Assembly: GCF_016908395.1 (NCBI RefSeq)
Contig: NZ_JAFBDU010000001.1
Location: 682,001-746,000, forward strand
Reading direction: 5' to 3'
DNA: 64,000 bases
Source of the DNA: Metabacillus crassostreae
GTDB lineage: Bacteria; Bacillota; Bacilli; Bacillales; Bacillaceae
The notes beneath the pieces are model-generated. The model was not told the DNA's origin and made no database searches. It saw only the letters and a list, made by a program, of their open reading frames with translations. Position 1 is the stretch's first letter. Each line of letters opens with the position of its first letter. Below, piece by piece: positions 1 through 8,608 of this stretch. The translations under genes and the position numbers were made by a program.

Positions 1-122
1 CGATTTAGTTATTAATAAATAATTGTTAGTGATGAAACGCAGTTTTTGTATAAACTGTTGCAGGAAAACCTCCTACTATTATAGAAAGTAACACATACTT
101 AATTAATTAGGAGGCTACAATT

Positions 123-554
123 ATGGTGATGCAGCGTGTAAGTTTGTTAACAATCGGGGCTTATGATTTACCTTTGCTTCGTTCTTTTTATCAAAAACTA
201 GGTTGGGAAGAAACAGAATTCAGTTCCGATAACTATGCAGCATTTAAAACAGCAGGTGTGATGCTTTCAATTTTTCCTATTGTAGAGCTAGCGAAGGATG
301 CGGGAGTAGAAATCAACCATCATCCAGAGCAGTTCCACGGTGTGACGATTGCCATCAATGTTGATAAGGCAGAAGACGTAGATGCTACTATCGAAGAAGT
401 TCGATCTGTTGGGGGGAAGATTTTAAGACAACCAAGTGATGCCTTTTGGGGAGGAAGAACAGCCTATTTTGCAGATCCTGAAAATAATCTGTGGGAAGTT
501 GCTTGGAATCCATCAGCTGTGTTTGACGAAAGAGGTGCGATGGTTTCTTACTAA
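123..554 (+). CDS. VOC (glyoxalase/bleomycin-resistance) superfamily protein
   Basis: This 143-residue protein has the paired beta-alpha-beta-beta-beta layout of the vicinal oxygen chelate superfamily. The first half opens with VSLLTIGAYDLPLLRSFYQ, the usual strand and helix leading to the substrate pocket. The second half ends in YFADPENNLWEVAWNP, the typical final strands carrying a glutamate metal ligand. Length fits a single-domain cytoplasmic VOC protein. The ATG at 123 has an AGGAGG at 109-114, eight bases upstream; a second ATG two codons later is less well placed. It stands alone, and a strong hairpin follows about 95 bases downstream. Family members include glyoxalases, dioxygenases and drug-binding proteins, and nothing here picks one, so the substrate is unknown. 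Confidence 0.85.
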   Translation: MVMQRVSLLTIGAYDLPLLRSFYQKLGWEETEFSSDNYAAFKTAGVMLSIFPIVELAKDAGVEINHHPEQFHGVTIAINVDKAEDVDATIEEVRSVGGKILRQPSDAFWGGRTAYFADPENNLWEVAWNPSAVFDERGAMVSY

Positions 555-648
555 GCTAGGTGCTAGAAACAAAATAAACATTTCACTAATAACCGAATAA
601 ACAGGACATGTTCGGATTCATTAACAATAAAGGAATAAAGTTAAATCT

Positions 649-688
649 CGTAAAAGGGTGTACTTAGTGTACACCCTTTTACGCATTT
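649..688 (+). terminator. Perfect 15-bp hairpin downstream of the VOC gene
   Basis: Arms at 649-663 and 669-683 are perfect inverted repeats around a 5-base loop. Only a short T run follows (CATTTT), so termination is likely but the U-tract is weak. The stretch 555-981 holds no convincing gene: only this hairpin, a second terminator at 859-899 and an operator-like dyad at 941-962. Confidence 0.6.
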
Positions 689-858
689 TCAAAAGTATAA
701 TTTATTTAACTGAATGATAACCCCTGAAATATTTATTTCTCTTATATATCCTCATTCATTAGTGGTTACAGGTAAAATTTCGAGAAGATGGAATGAATTT
801 CCATTATATTGGTTTATGAACCAGAGGGCAGAAGTAAAAAAAGATGTCTCCTATAAAC

Positions 859-899
859 GATCGAGTGACACAGCCACTCGATCTATTTTGATTTTATTC
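859..899 (+). terminator. Intrinsic terminator upstream of the sdpR-like gene
   Basis: Nine-base arms GATCGAGTG (859-867) and CACTCGATC (875-883) enclose a 7-base loop and are followed by a T-rich tail. There is no convincing gene just upstream, so it may be the tail of a lost gene. It insulates the sdpR-like promoter region. Confidence 0.65.
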
Positions 900-940
900 T
901 AAATAGGTATAGACTAATTTTAGAAGATAATGTAAAATTC

Positions 941-962
941 TATTTAGATATACTTCTAAATA
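941..962. promoter_or_regulatory. Inverted-repeat operator candidate for the SdpR-like repressor
   Basis: TATTTAGA (941-948) and TCTAAATA (955-962) form a perfect 8-bp dyad with a 6-base spacer, TATACT, that itself resembles a -10 element. It lies 20 bases before the sdpR-like start codon. ArsR/SdpR-type repressors bind such dyads over their own promoters, so autoregulation is inferred. Confidence 0.45.
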
Positions 963-981
963 CTGAAAAGGAGCTGTTATA

Positions 982-1263
982 GTGGGGTTTCCGGAAACAT
1001 TTAAGGCACTCTCTGACCCCGTACGTCGAGAAATTTTAGTTATGTTGAAAGATGGGAAGATGTCAGCAGGGCAAATAGCAAAGCAATTTGATATGACAGG
1101 TGCGACAATTTCGTACCATTTGTCACAATTAAAAAAAGCAGGACTGATTTACGAAACAAAGTATAAGAATTTCATCTATTACGAAATAAATGTGACCGTG
1201 TTTGAAGAAGTTATGTTATGGTTTTCACAGTTTGGAGGGAACGGAAATGACAAGAAAAATTGA
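982..1263 (+). CDS. sdpR: ArsR-family autorepressor, SdpR-like
   Basis: A 93-residue winged-helix protein that begins FPETFKALSDPVRREIL and carries a recognition helix near GATISYHLSQLKKAGLI, both hallmarks of the ArsR/SdpR group. There are no cysteine pairs, so it is not a typical metal sensor. In Bacillus subtilis SdpR represses sdpRI until the SdpI membrane protein, on binding the SdpC toxin, sequesters it. Here it also overlaps a downstream SdpI-like gene by 17 bases, which supports the same logic. The start is GTG at 982 behind an AAGGAG. A dyad at 941-962 probably is its operator. Family and pairing are clear; the inducing signal is unknown because no sdpABC genes are present in the window. 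Confidence 0.85.
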   Translation: MGFPETFKALSDPVRREILVMLKDGKMSAGQIAKQFDMTGATISYHLSQLKKAGLIYETKYKNFIYYEINVTVFEEVMLWFSQFGGNGNDKKN

Positions 1264-1885
1264 TAGGACGTTAATCACTACTACGTTAGTTTGTTTGCTA
1301 CCTATAATACTCTCGTTCGTAGTGTATAATGACTTACCGAAACAAATAGCCATTCACTGGGATTATGCTGGGAATCCAGATAATTTTGCCCCAAAATCAC
1401 TAACAGTGTGGGGATTACCTCTATTTTTGGCAGGAATGAATATATTTACGCATATTGTCATAAATGGAGATCCTAAGAAAGCAAATGCATCTTCTGTTTT
1501 AAAACAGTTCGGAAAATGGATCACACCACTTCTGTCAGTCATTTTAGTGCCAATTACATTATTCAAAGCTCTTGGCTATCCGATCCAAATTGAAGTGATT
1601 GCTCCTGTGCTAGTAGGGATCATGATCATTATCATTGGAAATTATTTACCTAAATGCAAGCAGAATTATACGATCGGGATTAAATTACCATGGACGCTGA
1701 ATAGTCACGATAATTGGAATAAAACACATCATTTGTCAGGGTATTTGTGGATCATTGGTGGATTATGTATTGCTGGGGGAGGTTTTCTAAATGGGGATTG
1801 GTTACCGATAACTCTTATAACAACAGCTATTCTTGTTGTCGTACCGTTTATGTATTCGTATTTCCTATATAAACAGGGGATATAG
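1247..1885 (+). CDS. sdpI: SdpI-like membrane signalling/immunity protein
   Basis: A 212-residue integral membrane protein with about six hydrophobic helices. The N-terminal half has the DUF1648-type pattern LPKQIAIHWDYAGNPDNF, and the second half has the SdpI-type stretch YTIGIKLPWTLNSHDNW. In B. subtilis SdpI both protects against the SdpC killing factor and titrates SdpR at the membrane. The ATG at 1247 follows GGAGGGAACGGAA and lies inside the end of the sdpR-like gene, implying translational coupling. The reading frame is open further upstream, but those starts lack a ribosome binding site. The next two genes encode an ABC exporter in the same direction, so the unit may sense and export a peptide; that role is inference. 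Confidence 0.85.
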   Translation: MTRKIDRTLITTTLVCLLPIILSFVVYNDLPKQIAIHWDYAGNPDNFAPKSLTVWGLPLFLAGMNIFTHIVINGDPKKANASSVLKQFGKWITPLLSVILVPITLFKALGYPIQIEVIAPVLVGIMIIIIGNYLPKCKQNYTIGIKLPWTLNSHDNWNKTHHLSGYLWIIGGLCIAGGGFLNGDWLPITLITTAILVVVPFMYSYFLYKQGI

Positions 1886-1912
1886 AAAGGGAAATTGGGG
1901 GAGTGATCCATC

Positions 1913-2785
1913 TTGAATGTAATCGAAATGAAACAACTAACGAAAATGTATAAAAAAGGTCGTGGAATTGAGAATATTTCTTTTTCAATTAAAGAGGGTG
2001 AGATCTTTGGTTTTATTGGTCCAAATGGAGCTGGGAAAAGTACGACAATTCGTACACTATTAAACTATATCCACCCGACTAGCGGAAGTGCAACAGTTTT
2101 CGGAAAGGATATTGTGAAGAATTCCAAAGAAATTAGACAGCGTGTAGGCTATCTTCCATCTGAAGTCCATTATTATGATGACATGAAAGCACTTGATTTA
2201 CTTTTGTACTCTGCAAAATTTCATCAATATAAACAAACAAATCGAATCAATGAGCTTGCAGAGAAACTTCAATTAGATCTAACGAAAAAGATTGAAGACT
2301 TATCTTTTGGTAATCGAAAGAAAGTAGGTATTGTTCAAGCGCTTCTTCATGAACCGAAACTACTAATCTTGGATGAACCAACAGGTGGATTAGATCCTTT
2401 AATGCAAAATATATTCTTTGAATTGTTGAACGAAGAAAGAAAAAAAGGTGCAACGGTTTTCTTTTCGTCACACATTTTAAGTGAAGTACAAAAGATGTGT
2501 GATCGTGTTGCGATTATAAAAGACGGTCAGCTAGTAAAAGTTGAACGTATTGAAACATTAACAAAAAACAACTTAAAGAAAGTAAATGTCATGTTGGAGG
2601 ATGGCAAGGTGTTTCATTCAACACTAGAGGGGATCATCAATCTAGAGCATGATGGTGACAGTAGTTCGTTTTTATACAGTGGTAGCATGAAGGACTTGCT
2701 GCAGCATATTCATACAGTGGACATTTCCGATATTTCAATAGAAGAGCCTTCATTAGAAGAAGTGTTCATGCATTTTTATGAATAG
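1913..2785 (+). CDS. ABC transporter ATP-binding protein
   Basis: A 290-residue ATPase subunit. Walker A reads GPNGAGKSTT near residue 36, the signature region is the slightly unusual LSFGNRKKVG, and Walker B is LLILDEPTGGLDP, followed by the switch histidine in FFSSHIL. About 70 extra residues at the C-terminus match the regulatory tail seen in BcrA/CcmA-type drug and peptide exporters. The start is TTG at 1913 behind GGGGGA at 1897-1902; an ATG five codons later has no comparable site. It lies 27 bases after the SdpI-like gene and 14 bases before its permease. It energises export by the next gene; the substrate cannot be read from sequence. Confidence 0.9.
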   Translation: MNVIEMKQLTKMYKKGRGIENISFSIKEGEIFGFIGPNGAGKSTTIRTLLNYIHPTSGSATVFGKDIVKNSKEIRQRVGYLPSEVHYYDDMKALDLLLYSAKFHQYKQTNRINELAEKLQLDLTKKIEDLSFGNRKKVGIVQALLHEPKLLILDEPTGGLDPLMQNIFFELLNEERKKGATVFFSSHILSEVQKMCDRVAIIKDGQLVKVERIETLTKNNLKKVNVMLEDGKVFHSTLEGIINLEHDGDSSSFLYSGSMKDLLQHIHTVDISDISIEEPSLEEVFMHFYE

Positions 2786-2799
2786 AAGGGAGCGAGAAC

Positions 2800-3594
2800 A
2801 TGTTTATTTATCAACGTGAGCTAAAGAAAAATCTAAAGTCACTCATAATTTGGAGTATTATTTTGGGCGGTCTTATTATTATGACACTTAGTGTGTACCC
2901 CCAGTTTACTAAAGATCAACAAACGATGAATGATTTGCTGAGTGCATATCCAGATTCATTTAAAGAAGCATTTGGAATGAACCGGCTTGATATTGGCACA
3001 TTATTAGGTTTCTATGGCATGCAAATTCATTTCATGACAACACTACTTGGAAGTATATATACGGTTATGCTAGCATCTAACATCATTGTTAAAGAAGAAA
3101 ACGAAAAAACAATCGAATTCTTATTATCTAAACCCATTTCAAGGGTTCGTGTAATCGGAGAAAAACTACTTGCTGTCTTCACAAATGTTCTTCTATTAAA
3201 TACTGTTATTGTTGCAACAAGCTTTATCGGCTTTCAATTTGCTGACGAACAAGTCTTCCTTAATACTTTTAATATCATCATTCTCTCCACATTACTACTA
3301 CACATGACATTTGGTGCGGTGTCTTTTCTATTATCGGCTGTGATGAAGAAATCACGCACAGCAACAGCGGTTTCGTTAGGAATTGTATTCATCTCGTATT
3401 TATTAAGTGTTATATCCGGTATCTCAGAAGAATTAGAAGTGTTAAAATATGTTAGCTTATTCAAATATGTTGATGCAGCTGATTTGATTGCAGAAAATGC
3501 AATCCAACCACTTTATTTAGTGATTATGCTAGCAATAATGTTGCTTGGGTCACTGCTGACATTTGTTGTGTATCAAAAGAAGGATATTGCTTGA
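2800..3594 (+). CDS. ABC-2 type transporter permease
   Basis: A 264-residue permease with about six transmembrane helices, the partner of the ATPase 14 bases upstream. A helix near residue 15-35 is followed by an extracytoplasmic loop and then the cytoplasmic motif EENEKTIEFLLSKPISR. That pattern is shared by ABC-2 exporters of the NatB/BcrB type. GGGAGCGAGAAC precedes the ATG. With the SdpR/SdpI-like pair it forms a four-gene block, so the exporter may remove the toxin or peptide that the pair senses. That is inference; no toxin gene is adjacent. Confidence 0.85.
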   Translation: MFIYQRELKKNLKSLIIWSIILGGLIIMTLSVYPQFTKDQQTMNDLLSAYPDSFKEAFGMNRLDIGTLLGFYGMQIHFMTTLLGSIYTVMLASNIIVKEENEKTIEFLLSKPISRVRVIGEKLLAVFTNVLLLNTVIVATSFIGFQFADEQVFLNTFNIIILSTLLLHMTFGAVSFLLSAVMKKSRTATAVSLGIVFISYLLSVISGISEELEVLKYVSLFKYVDAADLIAENAIQPLYLVIMLAIMLLGSLLTFVVYQKKDIA

Positions 3595-3853
3595 TGTAGG
3601 AGAAGTGTAAGGTTAAGGAATCGTGCAAAACGTATAAAACTTAGGACAATGTTGTTCATTTTTTATTTATCATTAAATTGATCACACCAAATGTAGCTTT
3701 GTCATACTAAGTCCTTTACGTCTGGATTTTTTTATACCAAAAATGATAGAAACGAACATTTTGAGTAATGGCCGATTGAAAATGTATAGTCAAATATTAA
3801 AAAACAAAGTATGTCTCGAAAAGAACATTGACTAAGATAATGTAGTAATTAAA

Positions 3854-3888
3854 TGGTATGAGTCCGGTAAATTACCGAACTCATACCA
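3854..3888 (-). terminator. Hairpin terminator of gdhA
   Basis: Arms TGGTATGAGT and ACTCATACCA flank an inner CGGTAA/TTACCG stem with one mismatch. It lies 60 bases beyond the gdhA stop on the minus strand. The U-tract is poor, so efficiency is uncertain. The rest of 3595-3948 shows no gene. Confidence 0.55.
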
Positions 3889-3948
3889 AAAGAATTGATT
3901 GATCAATTTATGACTTTTTTTGTTTAGTTCAGACCTATACCACAAAAA

Positions 3949-5343
<1,395 letters not shown>

Positions 5344-5388
5344 CTAATCTAAATTTTTTATATTTACAGAATTGTTATTATGGAATAT

Positions 5389-5416
5389 TTTATAATTAAA
5401 CAAACGATCGAATCAA
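5389..5416 (-). promoter_or_regulatory. Candidate sigma-A promoter of gdhA
   Basis: Read on the minus strand, TTGATT (plus 5411-5416) and TATAAA (plus 5389-5394) are separated by 16 bases, about 58 bases before the gdhA ATG. Spacing is acceptable and both boxes are near consensus. The GltC-type dyad centred at 5445 would lie near -63 relative to the expected start. Confidence 0.5.
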
Positions 5417-5433
5417 TATAAAGAAACGATAAT

Positions 5434-5456
5434 ATTAATGCGTTTTTTGCATTAAT
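5434..5456. promoter_or_regulatory. LysR-type operator between gdhA and the gltC-like gene
   Basis: ATTAATGC (5434-5441) and GCATTAAT (5449-5456) are perfect 8-bp arms with a 7-base T-rich spacer, which fits the T-N11-A dyads bound by LysR-type regulators. It sits just upstream of the gltC-like ribosome binding site, so the regulator would both control gdhA from about -63 and act on its own gene. Confidence 0.5.
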
Positions 5457-5474
5457 TAATGGGAGGATCAGACA

Positions 5475-6380
5475 TTGGATTTTAGACAAATTCGTTATTT
5501 TATGGAAGTTGCTAACCGTGAACATGTAACAGAAGCAGCAGATTCTTTACATGTTGCACAATCTTCTGTAAGCAGACAAATTGTTAATTTAGAAAGTGAA
5601 CTTGGAGTCGACCTGTTTATTAGAGAAGGAAGAAGGGTTCATTTAACGCCAATAGGTAAAATATTTTATGAGCGGATGAAGCATGCGATGAATGTGATGG
5701 ATGATGCAAGACGTGAGGTTGAAGAATATTTGGATCCCGAAAAAGGGACAATCCGTATTGCGTTTCCAATTAGTTTAGCGGCCTATACATTACCTACTGT
5801 GATTTATGCATTTAGATTGCGTTATCCAGAAGCAAAATTCCAGCTAAAGCAAGCACTATATCGTGACTTAATTGAAGGTGTTATTAAAGGAGATTTCAAT
5901 CTAGCCTTAATGGGACCACTGCCTCTTGAAGAAAAGAAACTAAATCGTAAAGCACTATTTACTGAAAATATCGTTGCCCTGTTGCCAATTAATCATAAAC
6001 TAGCAAAAAAGTCCTCAATAAAACTGTTAGAGCTAATAGATGAACCTTTCGTTTTATTGCCACAAGGCTTTGTATTTCGAGATATTGTAGTTAATGCATG
6101 TCAAAATCTTGGTTTCATGCCACATGTTGCTTTTGAGGGTGATGATATTGATGCATTAAAGGGGCTTGTCTCAGCTGGTCTAGGCGTTACCCTAATGCCT
6201 GAAGTTACTTTAGTCGATAGCTTGCCAAGATCAACGGTGAAGATTCCATTAGTTGAACCAAATGTTACTAGAACAGTTGGGGTTATTACTCCTAAAGATC
6301 GAGTATTATTACCAACAGAGAAGTTATTTTATCAATTTCTGCTAGAATTTTTTGCGAGATTAGATCATTTTAAGTATTGA
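5475..6380 (+). CDS. gltC: LysR-family transcriptional regulator, GltC-like
   Basis: A 301-residue LysR-type regulator. The N-terminal helix-turn-helix (MDFRQIRYFMEVANREHVT, then AADSLHVAQSSVSRQI) and the LDPEKGTIRIAFPISLA linker closely follow B. subtilis GltC. The effector-binding domain occupies residues 90-295 with the GltC-like VSAGLGVTLMPE stretch. In B. subtilis GltC activates gltAB (glutamate synthase) in response to 2-oxoglutarate and is divergent from it; here the divergent neighbour is NADP-glutamate dehydrogenase instead. The start is TTG at 5475 behind GGGAGG. Orthology is suggested by sequence memory only, so the target is inferred from position and from the dyad at 5434-5456. 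Confidence 0.8.
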   Translation: MDFRQIRYFMEVANREHVTEAADSLHVAQSSVSRQIVNLESELGVDLFIREGRRVHLTPIGKIFYERMKHAMNVMDDARREVEEYLDPEKGTIRIAFPISLAAYTLPTVIYAFRLRYPEAKFQLKQALYRDLIEGVIKGDFNLALMGPLPLEEKKLNRKALFTENIVALLPINHKLAKKSSIKLLELIDEPFVLLPQGFVFRDIVVNACQNLGFMPHVAFEGDDIDALKGLVSAGLGVTLMPEVTLVDSLPRSTVKIPLVEPNVTRTVGVITPKDRVLLPTEKLFYQFLLEFFARLDHFKY

Positions 6381-6486
6381 GTGTTAGGAGAAGTTCTAAA
6401 AACATAATAGTAATGTAAATCATTACATAAAGTTAAAAATTAGTATATATATGTAATGTTGATTTCATTTTATACAACTTAGAATT

Positions 6487-6822
6487 GATAGGCGTGTCGG
6501 AAAAACGGATGAACAATTATTGGAGAGATTGAAAAATAATCCTAAAATTACTGGCTCTTCTACTTTTAAAGATAGAATGACAGCTGAAAAAGTTGCAGAT
6601 ACAGTTCTTAGCGACCCTAAGAATATCGAGAAAATTTAAAAGTGGCTATCTGATCCAAATAGTAGACCACCTTACCTTTAATAATCAAAGGTGATGGTGA
6701 AATTATTGAAGTAATCGAGAATGTTACAATCGCAAAAACAATACTTAAAAAGGATAATAATGACAGTTTTATTTTTAACAGAATATCCTGTTAAACAGAA
6801 AGAAGGGATAGTTTATGGATGA
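6487..6822 (+). pseudogene. Broken C-terminal RNase A-like (CdiA-CT type) toxin domain
   Basis: Three consecutive frames together spell a bacterial RNase A-like toxin domain. Frame one (6487-6636) reads RRVGKTDEQLLERLKNNP, then TGSSTFKDRMTAEKVADTVL, ending at TAA 6637; downstream come KWLSDPNSRPPY, then after a frame change PLIIKGDGEIIEVIENVT and TILKKDN, and after a second change LFLTEYPVK. The final frame ends at TGA 6820-6822, overlapping the next gene's ATG, as toxin and immunity genes often do. In this family the domain is normally the C-terminus of a large CdiA, LXG or WapA-type polymorphic toxin; no N-terminal delivery part is present. It has at least one stop and two frameshifts and is not functional. 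Recognition is by remembered motif pattern. Confidence 0.65.
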
Positions 6823-7114
6823 AACTTATGAATACTTAGAAGAGCTGGAAAATTTTTTAGGAGGAACATTTCATCAAGACATCAGTTCTCCAGAACAAGC
6901 ATTAGATGAGTTTATAAACGAAGCTAGCATAGAATGTTTGCTGTCTACAATAAAGGATTGTGAGAAGTTTTTGAATAGTAATTTAACAAAACAGGAGAAA
7001 GAAAATATTATTCAAAATAATGCTGAAATTTATTTTCCAGCTATTGAATTAAACCCTCTACAATGGCTAAATAATGTAGTAGAGAAAATAAAAGAAGGAG
7101 TGAAAACAAAATAA
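6815..7114 (+). CDS. Orphan immunity protein of the CdiI type
   Basis: A 99-residue acidic, helical protein starting MDETYEYLEELENFLGGTFH and continuing with SPEQALDEFI. That opening resembles the contact-dependent inhibition immunity families (CdiI_2-like) that accompany RNase A-like toxin domains. The ATG at 6815 follows AGAAGGGA and overlaps the last codons of the degraded toxin frame, the arrangement expected for a toxin/immunity pair. The reading frame is intact while the toxin is broken, so it may persist as protection against kin that carry the toxin. Function is inferred from position plus a weak family resemblance; a general small cytoplasmic protein cannot be excluded. Confidence 0.7.
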   Translation: MDETYEYLEELENFLGGTFHQDISSPEQALDEFINEASIECLLSTIKDCEKFLNSNLTKQEKENIIQNNAEIYFPAIELNPLQWLNNVVEKIKEGVKTK

Positions 7115-7323
7115 AAATAATTATAATTTAAAGATAACCTTGACTGGCTAATGCCTTTCAAGTTTTTTTAAAAATGGGGGCGTCCTAGAGCCGAATGAAC
7201 TATAGATAAACCTTGTAAGTCCCATATGATATTTAAGCGAATTCTATAGTACGACATCCCTGTTAAAACGTATGACCTATTTAATGTATTCTACCTCATT
7301 ACCTCAAAGCAAATAGTGGTATT

Positions 7324-7539
7324 TTGAAACTTATATATATGAGATATAAAAATGCATTAGATATATTAGAGAATAATAAAAATATAGAAGGTATCAATAT
7401 CATTGGTGGTGTAAGATCCCATATGGATACTTATAATGACTATCAAAATCTATTATTAGGAGAAATGCATAGAGCTGAAAAATTAAATGAGAATTTTTAT
7501 AAAGGTAGTTGTTCCAAAATAAGATATTATGTTCATTAA
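7324..7539 (+). other. Unrecognised 71-codon ORF in a decaying region
   Basis: The frame starts at TTG 7324 without any Shine-Dalgarno match and encodes RYKNALDILENNKNIEGINI followed by IGGVRSHMDTYNDYQNLLL. I do not recognise it. Codon use looks gene-like, so it is probably the surviving piece of an older gene, perhaps part of the toxin/immunity patch. The surrounding stretch 7115-7975 contains further short fragments (for example TKTLKIYIRVTRGRKLYLS near 7650-7710), a terminator at 7750-7787 and a degenerate copy of a small ORF found twice elsewhere in the window. Confidence 0.3.
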
Positions 7540-7749
7540 AAAGCCTTGATGGATTTAATGATATTCAAGATTTATGTTTTTTAGTTATTAAAATATGAAG
7601 AATTTCCAATAACAAAAAGCAGAGACGTTTCTTCACTAGTTCCTATAAACACAAAAACCTTGAAAATCTATATTCGAGTAACTAGAGGTAGAAAACTTTA
7701 TTTGAGCATCTTTACCCAGTTCCAATTAAAAAAATTATAAACCAAAAAT

Positions 7750-7787
7750 AAACAGCATTTGTATAAGCTACAAATGCTGTTTATTTA
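7750..7787. terminator. 14-bp hairpin terminator
   Basis: Perfect arms at 7750-7763 and 7769-7782 with a 5-base loop. The same hairpin core (AAACAGC...GCTGTTT) accompanies the two intact copies of the 48-aa ORF cassette at 46.3 and 50.8 kb, so this is a remnant of a third cassette. Confidence 0.7.
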
Positions 7788-7825
7788 TAACCATACAATT
7801 ATTAACATATTTTGTATCTTACATA

Positions 7826-7861
7826 TAATCGAACAGAATCTTCAAAATAAAGCCAATTACT
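7826..7861 (-). pseudogene. Degenerate third copy of the 48-aa ORF (C-terminal end only)
   Basis: The plus-strand block beginning TTACATATAATC, then ACAGAATCTTCAAAATAAAG, matches the 3' end of the small genes at 46343-46489 and 50830-50976 except for a 2-base deletion. The similarity stops after about 36 bases, and no start codon or upstream part survives. Together with the hairpin at 7750-7787 it marks an old, truncated copy of the cassette. Confidence 0.6.
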
Positions 7862-7975
7862 TTCTAGTGAATGACAAAATGAAGGATTATAAAATTACAA
7901 AATCTAGAAATTATTGATTCTATAGGATACGATATAAATATAAATATTATATAGGTTATTGTTAGGGGGAAAGAA

Positions 7976-8281
7976 ATGGCTGAACAAATTGGGTTTGTTA
8001 TAGGAACGATCATAGGAGTAGTTGTTATAGGGTTTATAGGATTTAAGGTTATTCAGATTATTTATTTAGCCATTGGAGGGATTTTTAGGTTTATTAGATT
8101 TCAAACAATGACTCCTGAACAAAAAAAAGCAGAAATCTATAAGCGGAAAAAATCTAAGAGAGCAGCCTCAAGATCAGATTCCGGTGGTGGTAATTGGTTC
8201 TGGTCATCTTCGGATTCAGGCTATGATGGTGGAGGAGATTCCGGCGGAGGAGATGGTGGTGGTGGTGGTGGTGGAGATTAA
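7976..8281 (+). CDS. Small membrane protein with Gly/Asp-rich tail
   Basis: A 101-residue protein with one long hydrophobic N-terminal segment (residues 5-37), a basic stretch KKAEIYKRKKSKRAA, and a tail made almost only of Gly, Ser and Asp from residue 68 on. AGGGGGAAAGAA precedes the ATG. I do not recognise a named family. Similar small proteins with a membrane anchor and Gly-rich tail occur in Bacillus and are usually annotated hypothetical. The tail is simple-sequence GGTGGT/GGAGAT DNA, which could vary in length by slippage. It stands alone between a terminator and a 327-base gap. Confidence 0.75.
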   Translation: MAEQIGFVIGTIIGVVVIGFIGFKVIQIIYLAIGGIFRFIRFQTMTPEQKKAEIYKRKKSKRAASRSDSGGGNWFWSSSDSGYDGGGDSGGGDGGGGGGGD

Positions 8282-8459
8282 TCACCCCATTTAATAACTA
8301 CTATCAAAATTTAAGACTGTTATAACAATATATAATTTAAACTTTCACGCATTAAAAGATTGTTAATAAACAATTCTAAGTGAGGAATATAGGAAAGACA
8401 ATAATGAGATCAACAGGTGTTTTTAGATATGCCGATTAATTTATTAGTAGATATAAAAC

Positions 8460-8513
8460 GAGGCTGTTCATAAGTACAAATAAATGTACTTATGTAGAAC
8501 GGCCTCATTTTTA
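8460..8513. terminator. Long hairpin with T-tract
   Basis: Outer arms 8460-8469 and 8497-8506 (one G-T pair) and inner arms ATAAGTACA/TGTACTTAT (8470-8478, 8485-8493) form a long stem with a 3-base bulge, followed by ATTTTTAAT. It lies 180 bases beyond the Gly/Asp-tail gene and 100 bases beyond the end of the minus-strand sigma gene, so it may serve both. Confidence 0.6.
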
Positions 8514-8608
8514 ATAGTTAACTAACTCTGAAAATCTGGACTATGGCTAACGCTGATTTTATTGCATCGTTTATCTCTATAAAATAGGCAACTTATCAGG
8601 ATTCATCG

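Noticed and set aside
714-902. 62-codon plus-strand ORF
   Set aside because: No ribosome binding site, and its 3' end runs through a strong intrinsic terminator (859-899).
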